Assembly: GCA_019634955.1 (NCBI GenBank) | Contig: JAHCAK010000004.1 | Coordinates: 58,401 to 122,400, forward strand | Reading direction: 5' to 3' | Origin: Burkholderiales bacterium | Lineage (GTDB): Bacteria; Pseudomonadota; Gammaproteobacteria; Burkholderiales; Usitatibacteraceae | Length of the DNA: 64,000 bases | In this document: positions 42,126 to 50,541 of the stretch, piece after piece | Numbering within the stretch: position 1 is the stretch's first letter | Layout of the letters: each line of letters starts with the position of its first letter | Position numbers and translations under genes: made by a program | The notes under the pieces: generated by a model | Database searches by the model: none | The model's input: the letters and a program-made list of their open reading frames with translations, nothing else | What the model was told of the DNA's origin: nothing

Positions 42126-42611
42126 GTGCAGAAATCACTACACATCGACCCGGCGAAATGCACCGGGTGCCTGCAGTGCGAGATGGCCTGCTCGTACGAG
42201 AATCACCAGGTCTTCAACCCGGCCAAGTCGCGCATCAAGGTCTTCGATTTCCACCACAGCGGCCGCAAGGTCCCCTACACCTGCACCCAGTGCGACGAGG
42301 CGTGGTGCCTGCACGCCTGCCCGGTGGAGGCCATCAAGCTCGACGCCGCCACGGGCGCCAAGGTCGTGCTCGACAGCGTGTGCGTGGGCTGCAAGGTCTG
42401 CACGATCGCCTGCCCCTTCGGCACCGTGAACTACGTGCAGGACACGGGCAAGGTGCAGAAGTGCGACCTGTGCGGCGGCCAGCCCGCCTGCGCGGAGGCC
42501 TGCCCCACGGGCGCCATCACCTACGTCGACGCCGACTGGACGGGGCTCGAGCGCATGCGGCAGTGGGCGCAGAAGCTCGACAACCAGCCGGCCGCCGGCC
42601 ACGCGGACTGA
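42126..42611 (+). CDS. aorA: Four-cluster ferredoxin-like subunit of aldehyde oxidoreductase
   Basis: 161-residue electron-transfer protein with four Cys groups for [4Fe-4S] clusters: CTGCLQCEMAC, CTQCDEAWCLHACP, CVGCKVCTIACP and CDLCGGQPACAEACP. It would pass electrons between the tungsten subunit and the FAD subunit, as in the Aromatoleum AorABC enzyme. Start is GTG, supported by a strong GGAGGAGG ribosome site. The C-terminal tail (LDNQPAAGHAD) is not part of the fold. First gene of a compact operon. Confidence 0.9.
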   Translation: MQKSLHIDPAKCTGCLQCEMACSYENHQVFNPAKSRIKVFDFHHSGRKVPYTCTQCDEAWCLHACPVEAIKLDAATGAKVVLDSVCVGCKVCTIACPFGTVNYVQDTGKVQKCDLCGGQPACAEACPTGAITYVDADWTGLERMRQWAQKLDNQPAAGHAD

Positions 42612-42624
42612 GGAGGAGACCACC

Positions 42625-44484
42625 ATGTCCTGGGCACGCAAGATCCTGCGAGTCGACCTCACGAAGGGCACCTGCACCGCCGAGCCGCTCAACATGGCGT
42701 GGGCCATGGCCTACCTCGGCCAGCGCGGGCTCGCCACGAAGTACTTCACCGAGGAGGTCGACCCGAAGGTCGACCCCCTCTCGCCGGCCAACAAGCTGAT
42801 CTACGCCACCGGGCCGCTCACCGGCACCATGGCCTCCACCGGCGGGCGCTACTCGGTCATCACCAAGGGCCCGCTCACGGGCGCCATCGCCTGCTCGAAC
42901 TCCGGCGGCTACTTCGGCGCCGAGCTCAAGTTCGCCGGCTGGGACATGATCATCCTCGAGGGGAAGAGCCCGAAGCCGGTGTTCCTGCACATCGAGAACG
43001 ACAAGGCGGAACTCCTGGATGCCGCCGACCTCTGGGGCAAGTCGACCTGGGACACCGAGGCGTACCTCAAGAACCGCTTCCAGGACCCGCAGGTGCGCGT
43101 CTCGGGCATCGGGCCCGCGGGCGAGACCGGCTGCCTCTACGCGGCGGTGGTGAACGACCTGCACCGCGCGGCCGGCCGCTCGGGCGTGGGCACCGTGATG
43201 GGCTCGAAGAACCTCAAGGCCATCGCCGTGCGCGGCACGAAGGGCGTGGGCAACGTGAAGGACCCCGCCGCCTTCATGAAGGCGACCGTCGCGGCGAAGA
43301 AGGTGCTCGCCGACAACGCCGTCACCGGGCAGGGCCTGCCCAAGTTCGGCACGCAGGTGCTCATGAACGTGATCAACGAGATCGGGGCGCTGCCCACGCG
43401 CAACCACAGGGACGTCCAGTTCGACGGCGCCAAGGACATCTCGGCCGAGGCCATGCACGCCCCGCGCAAGACCGACGGCAAGCCCAACCTGGTGACGAAC
43501 CAGGCCTGCTTCGGCTGCACCATCGCCTGCGGGCGCATCTCGAAGATCGACGAGACGCACTTCACCGTGGTGAACAAGCCGCAGTACTGGGGCGCCTCCG
43601 GGGGCCTGGAGTACGAGGCGGCCTGGGCGCTCGGCGCCGCCAACGGCGTGAACGACCTCGAAGCCCTCACCTACGCCAACTTCCGCGCCAACGAAGACGG
43701 GTGGGACCCGATCTCCTTCGGCGCGACCGTCGGCGCCGTGATGGAGCTCTACGAGATGGGCGTGCTCAAGAAGGAGCAGCTCGGCATCGAGGCGCCCTTC
43801 GGCTCGGCGCAGGCGCTCGCCTTCTTCGCCGACCAGGTCGGCCGCGGCGAGGGCTTCGGCAAGGAGATCGCGCTGGGCTCGAAGCGCCTCACGGCGAAGT
43901 ACGGCCACCCGGAGCTCTCCATGACGGTCAAGGGGCAGGAGTTCCCGGCCTACGACTCGCGCGGCATCCAGGGCATGGGGCTCGCCTACGCCACCTCCAA
44001 CCGCGGCGCCTGCCACCTGCGCGGCTACACGGTCGCGAGCGAGGTGCTGGGCATCCCGGTGAAGACGGACCCGCTCGTGACCGACGGCAAGGCCGGGCTC
44101 GTGAAGGCCTTCCAGGACGCCACCGCCGTGTTCGATTCCTCGGGGCTGTGCCTCTTCACCTCGTTCGCCTGGACGCTGCAGGACATCGCGCCGCAACTGC
44201 AGGCGGCGTGCGAGGGCGACTGGTCGCTCGACAACCTCAACGTCGTGGGCGAGCGCGTCTGGAACATGGAGAAGGAGTTCAACCTCGCCGCCGGCCTCAC
44301 GAAGAAGGACGACGACCTGCCGCCGCGCCTCAAGAAGGAGGCGGCCAGGACCGGCCCCGCCAAGGGCCTCGTCAACGGCCTGGACAAGATGCTGCCCGAG
44401 TACTACCAGCTGCGCGGCTGGAACGCGGACGGCGTCCCCACGGCGGACACGCGCAAGCGTCTCGGCACCACGGCGCTCAAGTAG
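42625..44484 (+). CDS. aorB: Tungsten-dependent aldehyde:ferredoxin oxidoreductase, catalytic subunit
   Basis: Oxidises aldehydes to acids (or the reverse) at a tungsten bis-pterin centre. 619 residues. The N-terminal domain shows KILRVDLTKGTC, NKLIYATGPLTGTMASTGGRYSVITKGPLTGAIACSNSGGYFGAEL and GPAGETG, all pterin-binding AOR blocks. The proximal [4Fe-4S] Cys are CFGCTIAC (near residue 294) and the late Cys in SSGLCLFTSF (near 509). CHLRGYTVASEVLGIPVKTDP is also typical. It sits between the Fe-S and FAD subunit genes with short gaps. Confidence 0.95.
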   Translation: MSWARKILRVDLTKGTCTAEPLNMAWAMAYLGQRGLATKYFTEEVDPKVDPLSPANKLIYATGPLTGTMASTGGRYSVITKGPLTGAIACSNSGGYFGAELKFAGWDMIILEGKSPKPVFLHIENDKAELLDAADLWGKSTWDTEAYLKNRFQDPQVRVSGIGPAGETGCLYAAVVNDLHRAAGRSGVGTVMGSKNLKAIAVRGTKGVGNVKDPAAFMKATVAAKKVLADNAVTGQGLPKFGTQVLMNVINEIGALPTRNHRDVQFDGAKDISAEAMHAPRKTDGKPNLVTNQACFGCTIACGRISKIDETHFTVVNKPQYWGASGGLEYEAAWALGAANGVNDLEALTYANFRANEDGWDPISFGATVGAVMELYEMGVLKKEQLGIEAPFGSAQALAFFADQVGRGEGFGKEIALGSKRLTAKYGHPELSMTVKGQEFPAYDSRGIQGMGLAYATSNRGACHLRGYTVASEVLGIPVKTDPLVTDGKAGLVKAFQDATAVFDSSGLCLFTSFAWTLQDIAPQLQAACEGDWSLDNLNVVGERVWNMEKEFNLAAGLTKKDDDLPPRLKKEAARTGPAKGLVNGLDKMLPEYYQLRGWNADGVPTADTRKRLGTTALK

Positions 44485-44491
44485 GCGCGCC

Positions 44492-45745
44492 ATGAGGCAC
44501 GTGATCCTCGGCAACGGCCCCGCGGGGGTCGTTGCCGCCGAGGCGCTTCGCAAGCTGTCGCCCCCGGACACGGTAACGCTCGTCGGCGACGAGCCGGGGC
44601 CGCCCTACTCGCGCATGGCGATCCCCTACCTGCTCATGGGCGACATCGACGAGCAGGGCACCTGGCTGCGCAAGGAGCCCGGGCACTTCGAGCGGATGGG
44701 CATCGCGCTCAAGGAGGGCCGCGCCGCGGCCGTGGACGCATCGAAGCGCGAGGTTCGGCTCGAATCCGGCGAGGTGCTCGCGTGGGACCGGCTCCTCGTG
44801 GCCACGGGCTCGCGTCCCAACCGACCGCCGATCCCGGGCATCGACCTGCCGGGCGTGCACCCCTGCTGGACGCTGGCCGACGCGCGCGCGATCGCCGCGC
44901 GGGTGCGCAAGGGCAGCCGCGTCGTGCAGATGGGCGCGGGCTTCATCGGCTGCATCATCCTGGAAGCGCTCGCCTCCCGCGGCGTGGAGCTGGTCGTCGT
45001 CGAGATGGGCGACCGCATGGTCCCTCGGATGATGCCGCCGCGCGCGAGCGAGATGATCCGCGCCTGGTGCGAGCGCGAAGGCGTGCACGTGGTCACCGGC
45101 GCGCGCGTGGCCGCGATCGAGCAGGCGGGATCGGCGCTCTCGGTGAAGCTCACCGACGGGCAGGCCTGGGCCGCGGACCTCGTGATCTCCGCCACCGGCG
45201 TCACGCCCAACACCGCGTTCCTCGAAGGCAGCGGCGTCGCCTGCAACGGCGGCGTCCTCGTGGACGAGCGGATGGAGTCCAGCGTGAAGGGCATCTTCGC
45301 CGCCGGCGACGTCTCGCGCGCGCCCGAGTTCGACACCGACCGCAAGATCGCCTACGCCATCCAGCCCACGGCCGTCGAGCAGGCGCGCGTGGCGGCGCTC
45401 AACATGGCGGGGCGGGAGGCAACTTCCCCCGGCGCGCTGGCGATGAACGTGCTCGACACGCTCGGGCTCGTCTCCGTCTCCTTCGGGCAATGGCACGGCG
45501 TGCCGCACGCGCAGGGCGGCTCCTGGGTGGAGGAGATGGACCGCGACCGCTTCCGCTACCTGCGCCTCGAGTTCCGGGACGACCGCCTCATCGGCGCGAC
45601 GAGCCTCGGCCACACCGAGCACGCGGGCGTGATCCGCGGCCTCATCCAGGGGCGAGTGCGGCTGGGCGGGTGGCGCGAGAGGCTGCTGGCGAACCCCTCG
45701 CGGCTCATGGAGGCCTACCTCGCCCGCGCGCAGGCGGCTTCCTGA
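44492..45745 (+). CDS. aorC: FAD-dependent NAD(P)H-linked reductase subunit of aldehyde oxidoreductase
   Basis: 417-residue pyridine-nucleotide-disulfide-type oxidoreductase. FAD motif MRHVILGNGPAGVVAAEAL at the N-terminus; NAD-binding motif VVQMGAGFIGCIILEALASRG near residue 150; second FAD motif GIFAAGDVSRAPE near 270. It lacks the CxxxxC disulfide of reductases, fitting a flavin-only electron carrier. In the Aromatoleum complex the equivalent subunit lets AOR use NAD+. Located 8 bases after the tungsten subunit gene. Confidence 0.88.
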   Translation: MRHVILGNGPAGVVAAEALRKLSPPDTVTLVGDEPGPPYSRMAIPYLLMGDIDEQGTWLRKEPGHFERMGIALKEGRAAAVDASKREVRLESGEVLAWDRLLVATGSRPNRPPIPGIDLPGVHPCWTLADARAIAARVRKGSRVVQMGAGFIGCIILEALASRGVELVVVEMGDRMVPRMMPPRASEMIRAWCEREGVHVVTGARVAAIEQAGSALSVKLTDGQAWAADLVISATGVTPNTAFLEGSGVACNGGVLVDERMESSVKGIFAAGDVSRAPEFDTDRKIAYAIQPTAVEQARVAALNMAGREATSPGALAMNVLDTLGLVSVSFGQWHGVPHAQGGSWVEEMDRDRFRYLRLEFRDDRLIGATSLGHTEHAGVIRGLIQGRVRLGGWRERLLANPSRLMEAYLARAQAAS

Positions 45746-45752
45746 CCGGGCG

Positions 45753-46007
45753 ATGCGCATAACGCTCAAGCTCTACGCGACCCTCACCGACTACCTGCCC
45801 GCGGAAGCGCGCCGCGACAACGTCGTCGCGCTCGAGGTGGACGAGGCGGCCACGATCGCCTCCGTGATCGCGCCGTTCCAGATCCCGCCGAAGCTCGTTC
45901 ACCTCGTCCTCGTGAACGGGCTCTTCGTGCCCCCGGCCGAGCGCGCCGCGCGCCCTTTCCGCGACGGCGACGTGCTCGCCATCTGGCCGCCCATCGCGGG
46001 TGGCTGA
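45753..46007 (+). CDS. MoaD/ThiS-like sulfur-carrier protein
   Basis: 84-residue ubiquitin-fold protein beginning MRITLKLYATLTDYLPAEAR and ending in the Gly-Gly tail (WPPIAGG) that is adenylated and thiocarboxylated to donate sulfur. The KLYATLTDYLP start is MoaD-like, and the place in an AOR operon suggests dedicated pterin sulfuration for the tungsten cofactor. It lies 8 bases after the FAD-subunit gene. Confidence 0.88.
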   Translation: MRITLKLYATLTDYLPAEARRDNVVALEVDEAATIASVIAPFQIPPKLVHLVLVNGLFVPPAERAARPFRDGDVLAIWPPIAGG

Positions 46008-46014
46008 CCCGACG

Positions 46015-46070
46015 AAAAGGAAGCCTGGGGAATTTTCCGGCTCCGCGGAAAATTCCCCAGGCCTCCTTTT
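46015..46070. terminator. 25-bp perfect-length hairpin, terminator-like on both strands
   Basis: 46015-46039 pairs with 46046-46070 with a single mismatch around the 6-base loop GCTCCG. The stem starts AAAAGG and ends CCTTTT. The core (GGGGAATTTTCC and its complement) is AT-richer than the surroundings. It lies between the MoaD-like gene and the last small gene of the AOR region. Confidence 0.7.
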
Positions 46071-46077
46071 CTACGAG

Positions 46078-46338
46078 ATGGCGCTTACGCGAGCGGAGCT
46101 CCTGCGGCTGCTGCCCGTGGCCGTGGGCGGCGCGCCCTTTCGCATTGACGGCGACGGGATCGTCTCCGAAGGCGGTACGCCCGCCTGGCGCATCCGGCTC
46201 GAGGAACGCCCTCCCCGCGCCTTCGGGCCCGTGGGAATTCCGGTGCTGGCCGTGACGCTGGAAGTCGACGCGGACGGCGCCGCGCGGGACGCGTTCGTCG
46301 CGAGGTTCCTGCTGGGCTACCAGCGCGCGGGCGGCTGA
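46078..46338 (+). CDS. Small hypothetical protein after the AOR operon
   Basis: 86 residues from the ATG at MALTRAELLRLLPVAVGG. The frame stays open upstream to a GTG inside the MoaD-like stop, but that part is encoded by the hairpin arms (KPGEFSGSAENSPG), so I take the ATG just after the hairpin. The body has alternating strands, AFGPVGIPVLAVTLEVDADG, then a helix ending FLLGYQRAGG. Not recognised. Its position suggests a role in the AOR system, as accessory genes are known in such operons, but nothing in the sequence proves it. Confidence 0.6.
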   Translation: MALTRAELLRLLPVAVGGAPFRIDGDGIVSEGGTPAWRIRLEERPPRAFGPVGIPVLAVTLEVDADGAARDAFVARFLLGYQRAGG

Positions 46339-46351
46339 GCGCCGCGGCCCG

Positions 46352-48172
46352 TCACGGGCCGAAGCGGTAGACCTGCACCGTGCCGGTGTTCACCGCCGTG
46401 GCCGCCACGCGAGAGCCGCCGATCAGATGGAAGGCGTTGCCGTGGATGGCGCCGCCCACGCCGTGCACCGCGACGGGCGGGGCCGGGATCGGCGTCCATG
46501 CGGCATCCCCCGCCGCGATGGCCTCGGCCGCGTTGACGACGGCCGGCGTGGCCCCGAGGCGCTCGCCGCCCACCACGAAGAGATGCGTGGCCGAGGCGGC
46601 CGCCGCGAAGCCCGAGCGCCGCACGGGCATCGGTGGCCCGGCCCGCCAGGTTTCCGAGGCCGGGTCGAATATCGAGACTTCCGCGAAGGTGGAGCCCACG
46701 GCCGTGCGCCCGCCGATGAGCCACAGCTCGCCCTGGAAGGCCACGAGCTGCGAGTGGTCGCGCGCCACGGCGCGGTCGCCGCGGACCACGCGCGAGCGCA
46801 TCGTCGCCGGTTGCAGCTGCACGAGGTCGCCGCCGCGATCGGCGAACCACGCGAACCCGTCGAGGACCGCGGCGCTGCTGGCGGTCGCGTCGGGAAGGCC
46901 CGCCACCGGCTCCCAGCCGCCGCCGGCGAACCGGTAGCGCCAGCCGTTCACCGCATCCTCGGGCGAGCCGCGGTAGCCTCCCGTCACGAGGAGCTCGTCC
47001 GCGAAGGCGACTGCCGCGGCATGGTCGCGGCCCGCCGGCAACGGCGGCAGCGTGGTCCACGACGAGGTCGCCGCATCGAGGCATTGCACGTCGCGCTGCG
47101 CCATGTAGCCGCCGGCCACGCAGGTGCGCGAGCCGTGCGTCGCCGTGGCCACCTCCGACTGCGCGACCGGCATGGCCGGGCCATTGGCCCAGGTGCCCGC
47201 CGCGGGCACGGCGGGCTTCGCGTCGAGGCAGGCGGCTCCCGCCAGCCGCGACAGTCGCACGGGCGCGAGCGTGCCGCTGCCGAAGGCGGGCTGCGTCGAG
47301 GTCCATGAAACGCTCCCGCGCTCGCAGCCGGCGAAGTCGAACTGCACGCGCCCCCACTCCTCCAGCCGCACCGCCGCCGGGTCGAAGGCCGCGCCGAAAC
47401 GCGCGCCCACGGGCCGGAGGTTGCGCTCGATCTCGAAGCGGCTGCCCCCGGTTCCCGCGACGCCGATCGTCCACGCCTGCTCGCCGCGCTCGTCGTAGGT
47501 GAACCAGTAGACCTGCGTGCGGCCGTCCGGCAGCTCCTCGACCTGCCAGCCCTCGCCGTTGTGCGCCGGGTCGAACCACGAGCCGCTGCGGCTGCGCAGC
47601 CCCTCGATCGCGCGCGCGCCGGTCGCCGTGAGGCGGCGCTTGGCGCCGCATTCCAGTTCCGAGAGCGCCGTGAGCCGCACGATCTCGCGCGTGCCCGAGC
47701 CCCAGCCCGGCGGGCCCGAATAAGTCACCTCGCCGCGGTTGCAGTCGAGGAAGCGGAACTCGATCGTCCCCCAGGGGAGCACCTGCAGCGCCGCCGGGTC
47801 GAACCCGGCGCCGAAGCGCGGCCCGCGCGTGGTGAAGGCGCCCTCGAAGCGGATGCGTTCGCCGTCGATGCGGCCGTCCTGCGCGAGGATCCACGCCTGC
47901 TGCGCGGCGCTTCCCGCCGGCGGGTAGGTGAACCAGGTGACGAGCGCCGTGCCGCGGTCCAGCACCTGCAGCGTGAAGCCCTCGCCGTTGCGCGAAAGCG
48001 TGTACCACGACCCCGAGAACGCCGGCCCCACCCACAACGGCTCGATCGCCTTGCCCTTCGCGGCTGCGGGGATTTCCGCGTCACGCGGCGGGTGCGACTC
48101 CCGGCAGGCCGCGCCCTCGAAGGCGAGGCAGCAGGCGAGCAGGCCGGCGGCGGCGATGGGCGGGCGGAGCAT
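46352..48172 (-). CDS. Exported Kelch-type protein with duplicated N-terminal module
   Basis: 606 residues. The N-terminus MLRPPIAAAGLLACCLAFEG is a signal peptide, possibly with a lipidated Cys. Two copies of a module of about 130 residues follow (about 45-175 and 190-315): SGSWYTLSRNGEGFTLQVL with VTWFTYPPAG, then SGSWFDPAHNGEGWQVEEL with VYWFTYDERG, each ending in a WG..FxF..C segment. Residues about 330-600 hold Kelch-like blades (CVAGGYMAQ, LLVTGGYRG, LWLIGGRTA, FVVGGERLG, FHLIGGSRV). A secreted binding protein is likely; ligand unknown. It is convergent with the small AOR-region gene. Confidence 0.78.
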   Translation of the reverse strand: MLRPPIAAAGLLACCLAFEGAACRESHPPRDAEIPAAAKGKAIEPLWVGPAFSGSWYTLSRNGEGFTLQVLDRGTALVTWFTYPPAGSAAQQAWILAQDGRIDGERIRFEGAFTTRGPRFGAGFDPAALQVLPWGTIEFRFLDCNRGEVTYSGPPGWGSGTREIVRLTALSELECGAKRRLTATGARAIEGLRSRSGSWFDPAHNGEGWQVEELPDGRTQVYWFTYDERGEQAWTIGVAGTGGSRFEIERNLRPVGARFGAAFDPAAVRLEEWGRVQFDFAGCERGSVSWTSTQPAFGSGTLAPVRLSRLAGAACLDAKPAVPAAGTWANGPAMPVAQSEVATATHGSRTCVAGGYMAQRDVQCLDAATSSWTTLPPLPAGRDHAAAVAFADELLVTGGYRGSPEDAVNGWRYRFAGGGWEPVAGLPDATASSAAVLDGFAWFADRGGDLVQLQPATMRSRVVRGDRAVARDHSQLVAFQGELWLIGGRTAVGSTFAEVSIFDPASETWRAGPPMPVRRSGFAAAASATHLFVVGGERLGATPAVVNAAEAIAAGDAAWTPIPAPPVAVHGVGGAIHGNAFHLIGGSRVAATAVNTGTVQVYRFGP

Positions 48173-48196
48173 CGCGCGAGCGTAGCACCGCTTTCC

Positions 48197-48337
48197 TCAC
48201 GCGAGCGCGACGGCGGCCTGCCATTCGCCGGCCATCACGACCAGCGCCGCGCCGAACCAAGCGAAGACCGCGATCGTGACCAGGGCCTCCACCCAGCGGA
48301 CGCGCATCGGGGACAAATTCGACAATATCGCTTTCAT
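48197..48337 (-). CDS. 46-residue single-helix membrane peptide
   Basis: Short gene with a consensus AGGAGG 8 bases before the chosen ATG (MKAILSNLSP). An ATG two codons upstream is too close to that site. One hydrophobic helix (about 18-37: ALVTIAVFAWFGAALVVMAG) follows a positively charged segment (MRVRWVE). It is divergent from the LysR gene, with the palindromic operator between them, so it is probably a direct target of that regulator. Not recognised as a known family. Confidence 0.65.
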   Translation of the reverse strand: MKAILSNLSPMRVRWVEALVTIAVFAWFGAALVVMAGEWQAAVALA

Positions 48338-48420
48338 GTTCATAACCTCCTGATCGTGCATCGATGGGCGCAGTCTATTGGCGCTGATGGCACGGGACAA
48401 TCGAATTATTTTCGTGCAAT

Positions 48421-48439
48421 ATGTCAATATTATTGACAT
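48421..48439. promoter_or_regulatory. Palindromic LysR-type operator
   Basis: ATGTCAATATTATTGACAT is a perfect inverted repeat, 8-base arms around ATT, containing the T-N11-A motif of LysR regulators. It ends 9 bases before the LysR start and sits in an AT-rich patch shared with the divergent small membrane gene. Autoregulation is likely. Confidence 0.7.
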
Positions 48440-48448
48440 GAGGATGCC

Positions 48449-49336
48449 ATGGCCATCCGCCTTCCCCCGATGCAGGCCCTGCGGGCATTCGAGGCAACGG
48501 CCCGCCTCGGCAGCCTGACCAAGGCCGCCGAGGCGCTCCACCTCACGCACGGCGCGATCAGCCACCAGCTCAAGTCGCTCGAGGCCGATCTCGGCGCGCG
48601 GCTCGTGGAGCGCGCCGGTCGGGGCATCCGCCTGACCGAGGACGGCCAGCGCTTCGCGGCGCGCGTGCGCACGGCGTTCGCGGAACTCGCGACGGGGGTG
48701 CAGGAAGTCACCGCCCGCGCCAACCCGCGGCAGCTTCGCGTGAGCATCGCCCCCTCCCTCGCGGCCCGCTGGCTGCTGCCCCGCACGGGCCGCTTCCAGG
48801 CGCAGCACCCTGACATCGACCTCGTCGTGAGCTCGAGCATGGCGCTCGTCGACTTCCAGCGCGACGAGGCCGACGTGGCGATCCGTTACGGCTTCGGCGA
48901 GTGGCCGGGCGTGCGCGTGGAGCACCTGGCGGACGACGCCTTCTTCCCGGTGTGCAGCCCGCGGATCCCGGGCGGCGTGCCGAAGCGCCCGGCCGACCTT
49001 TCGCGCTACACGCTGCTGCGCACGAACGACGAGTTCTGGAAGCCGTGGTTCGAGACGGCCGGGCTCGACTGGCCCGAGCCCGACCGGGGCCCGCTCTACA
49101 GCGACTCGGCGCTGCTGATGCAGGCCGCGGCCGAGGGCCAGGGCATCGCCCTCGGCCGCCGCAGCCTGCTCGCCAACGACGAGCGCAACGGGGTGCTGGT
49201 GCGGCCCTTCGCGATCGAGACGCCCGGCGAGCGCCGGATCTACCTCGTCTACCCGCCGCGCAACGCCGATTCGCCCAAGGTCGCCGCGTTCCGCGCGTGG
49301 ATCAAGGCGGAGATCGCCGCCGACGCGCGCGGCTAG
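48449..49336 (+). CDS. LysR-family regulator, GcvA-like
   Basis: 295 residues. The N-terminal winged HTH is typical of the GcvA/AmpR branch: PPMQALRAFEATARLGSLTK, then AEALHLTHGAISHQLKSLEA, with GRGIRLTEDG closing the wing. The effector domain starts at LRVSIAPSLAARWLLPRTGRF and includes VDFQRDEADVAIRYG and AAEGQGIALGRRSLL. It is divergent from the 46-residue membrane gene, and its stop overlaps the convergent MFS gene by 4 bases. The target beyond its own gap is unknown. Confidence 0.9.
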   Translation: MAIRLPPMQALRAFEATARLGSLTKAAEALHLTHGAISHQLKSLEADLGARLVERAGRGIRLTEDGQRFAARVRTAFAELATGVQEVTARANPRQLRVSIAPSLAARWLLPRTGRFQAQHPDIDLVVSSSMALVDFQRDEADVAIRYGFGEWPGVRVEHLADDAFFPVCSPRIPGGVPKRPADLSRYTLLRTNDEFWKPWFETAGLDWPEPDRGPLYSDSALLMQAAAEGQGIALGRRSLLANDERNGVLVRPFAIETPGERRIYLVYPPRNADSPKVAAFRAWIKAEIAADARG

Positions 49337-50541
49337 GCGCGCCCGCCCCGGCGCACCGCCATCGCGAACGCCACCCACGAGATGACGCCGACCGCGGCGA
49401 GCGAGAGCGTCACCGCGCGGTAGCCGCCGGCCAGCGCGAGGATGCCGGCCGCGGCGAAGGGCCCGGCCGCGCGGGCGAGGAGGACGGGGGTGGCCATGAG
49501 CCCGGCCAGCCCGCCGTAGCCCTCGCGCCCCCAGATCTCCGCGGGGACGGTGCCGCGCACGATGGTCATCACGCCATTGCTCGCGCCGTAGATCACGGCG
49601 AAGGCGACGACCGCCGCCGTGCTGCCGCCGGCGAAGGCGAGGACGAGGAGCGAGATGGGGAAGGCGAAAAGCGCGATCTCGCCCACGCGCGATGCGCTCG
49701 CGCGGTGGGCGAAGGCGAACTCGACGATGCGGCCGGCCACCTGCATGGGGCCCACGAGCGCCGCGAGCCAGGCGGCGCGCGCCGGCGTGAAGCCCTGCTC
49801 CTGCAGCATCGCGAGCAGGTGCAGCCCCATCGCGGCGAAGGCGAGCATGTTGCCGGTGAAGGCGAAGGCGAGCCAGCGAAAGCGCGTGTCGCGAAGCAGC
49901 CGCGAGCGCCCCGCCGCGTCGTCTGCCGCGCCCGCGGGGGCGCCCGTCGGCCGCCCGCGCGCCGGCAGGAAGAGCGCGTGCAGCGGCACGCACACCGCGA
50001 GGTTGATTGCCGCGAGCACCAGCACGGCGTCGCGCCACCCGAGCGAGCTCGCGAGCCACTGCGTGAGCGGCCAGAAGACCGTGCTCGCGAAACCGCCGGC
50101 GAGGGTGAGCACGGTGATGGCCTTCCTCAGGTCCGCGCGGAAGACGAGCGCGAGGCTCGCGAAGGCGGGCTCGTAGAGCGTGAGCCCCATCGCGAATCCC
50201 AGGCCCGCCCAGACGAGGTAGAGCCCGGCGGGGCCCGTCACCTGCGAGAACGCCGCCAGGAGGAGCGCGGCGGCGACCGAGCCCGCGGTCATGGCGTTGC
50301 GCGCGCCGCGCCGGTCGATGTGCCGTCCCACGGGCGCGGCCACCAGCCCCGAGACGAGCAGCGCCACGCAATAGGCGCCGACCGTCACCGGGGGGGACGC
50401 GGCGAGCTCGCGGCCCACCGCTTCCATCACCACCGCGAAGCCGTAGTAGAGGCTCCCCCAGGAGACGATCTGGGTGACGCCGAGCGCGGCGACGGCGCGC
50501 CAGCGCCCGCCGTCCTCGAGGTCCTCGCCCGCCTCAGGCAA
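49333..50541 (-). CDS. MFS transporter
   Basis: 402 residues with about twelve hydrophobic helices. The cytoplasmic loop motif PVGRHIDRRGARNAM between helices 2 and 3 fits the MFS G-x-x-x-D-R-x-G-R-R signature. The N-terminus WRAVAALGVTQIVSWGSLYYGFAVVM resembles the monocarboxylate/oxalate-type subgroup. The first codons overlap the end of the glutamate dehydrogenase gene by 8 bases, suggesting co-expression. The substrate cannot be read; an organic acid or amino-acid product is plausible from context. Confidence 0.85.
   Translation of the reverse strand: MPEAGEDLEDGGRWRAVAALGVTQIVSWGSLYYGFAVVMEAVGRELAASPPVTVGAYCVALLVSGLVAAPVGRHIDRRGARNAMTAGSVAAALLLAAFSQVTGPAGLYLVWAGLGFAMGLTLYEPAFASLALVFRADLRKAITVLTLAGGFASTVFWPLTQWLASSLGWRDAVLVLAAINLAVCVPLHALFLPARGRPTGAPAGAADDAAGRSRLLRDTRFRWLAFAFTGNMLAFAAMGLHLLAMLQEQGFTPARAAWLAALVGPMQVAGRIVEFAFAHRASASRVGEIALFAFPISLLVLAFAGGSTAAVVAFAVIYGASNGVMTIVRGTVPAEIWGREGYGGLAGLMATPVLLARAAGPFAAAGILALAGGYRAVTLSLAAVGVISWVAFAMAVRRGGRA

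Noticed and set aside
46000..46077. GTG start overlapping the MoaD-like stop for the last small gene
   Set aside because: The extra residues are encoded by the two arms of a 25-bp hairpin and look non-proteinaceous.
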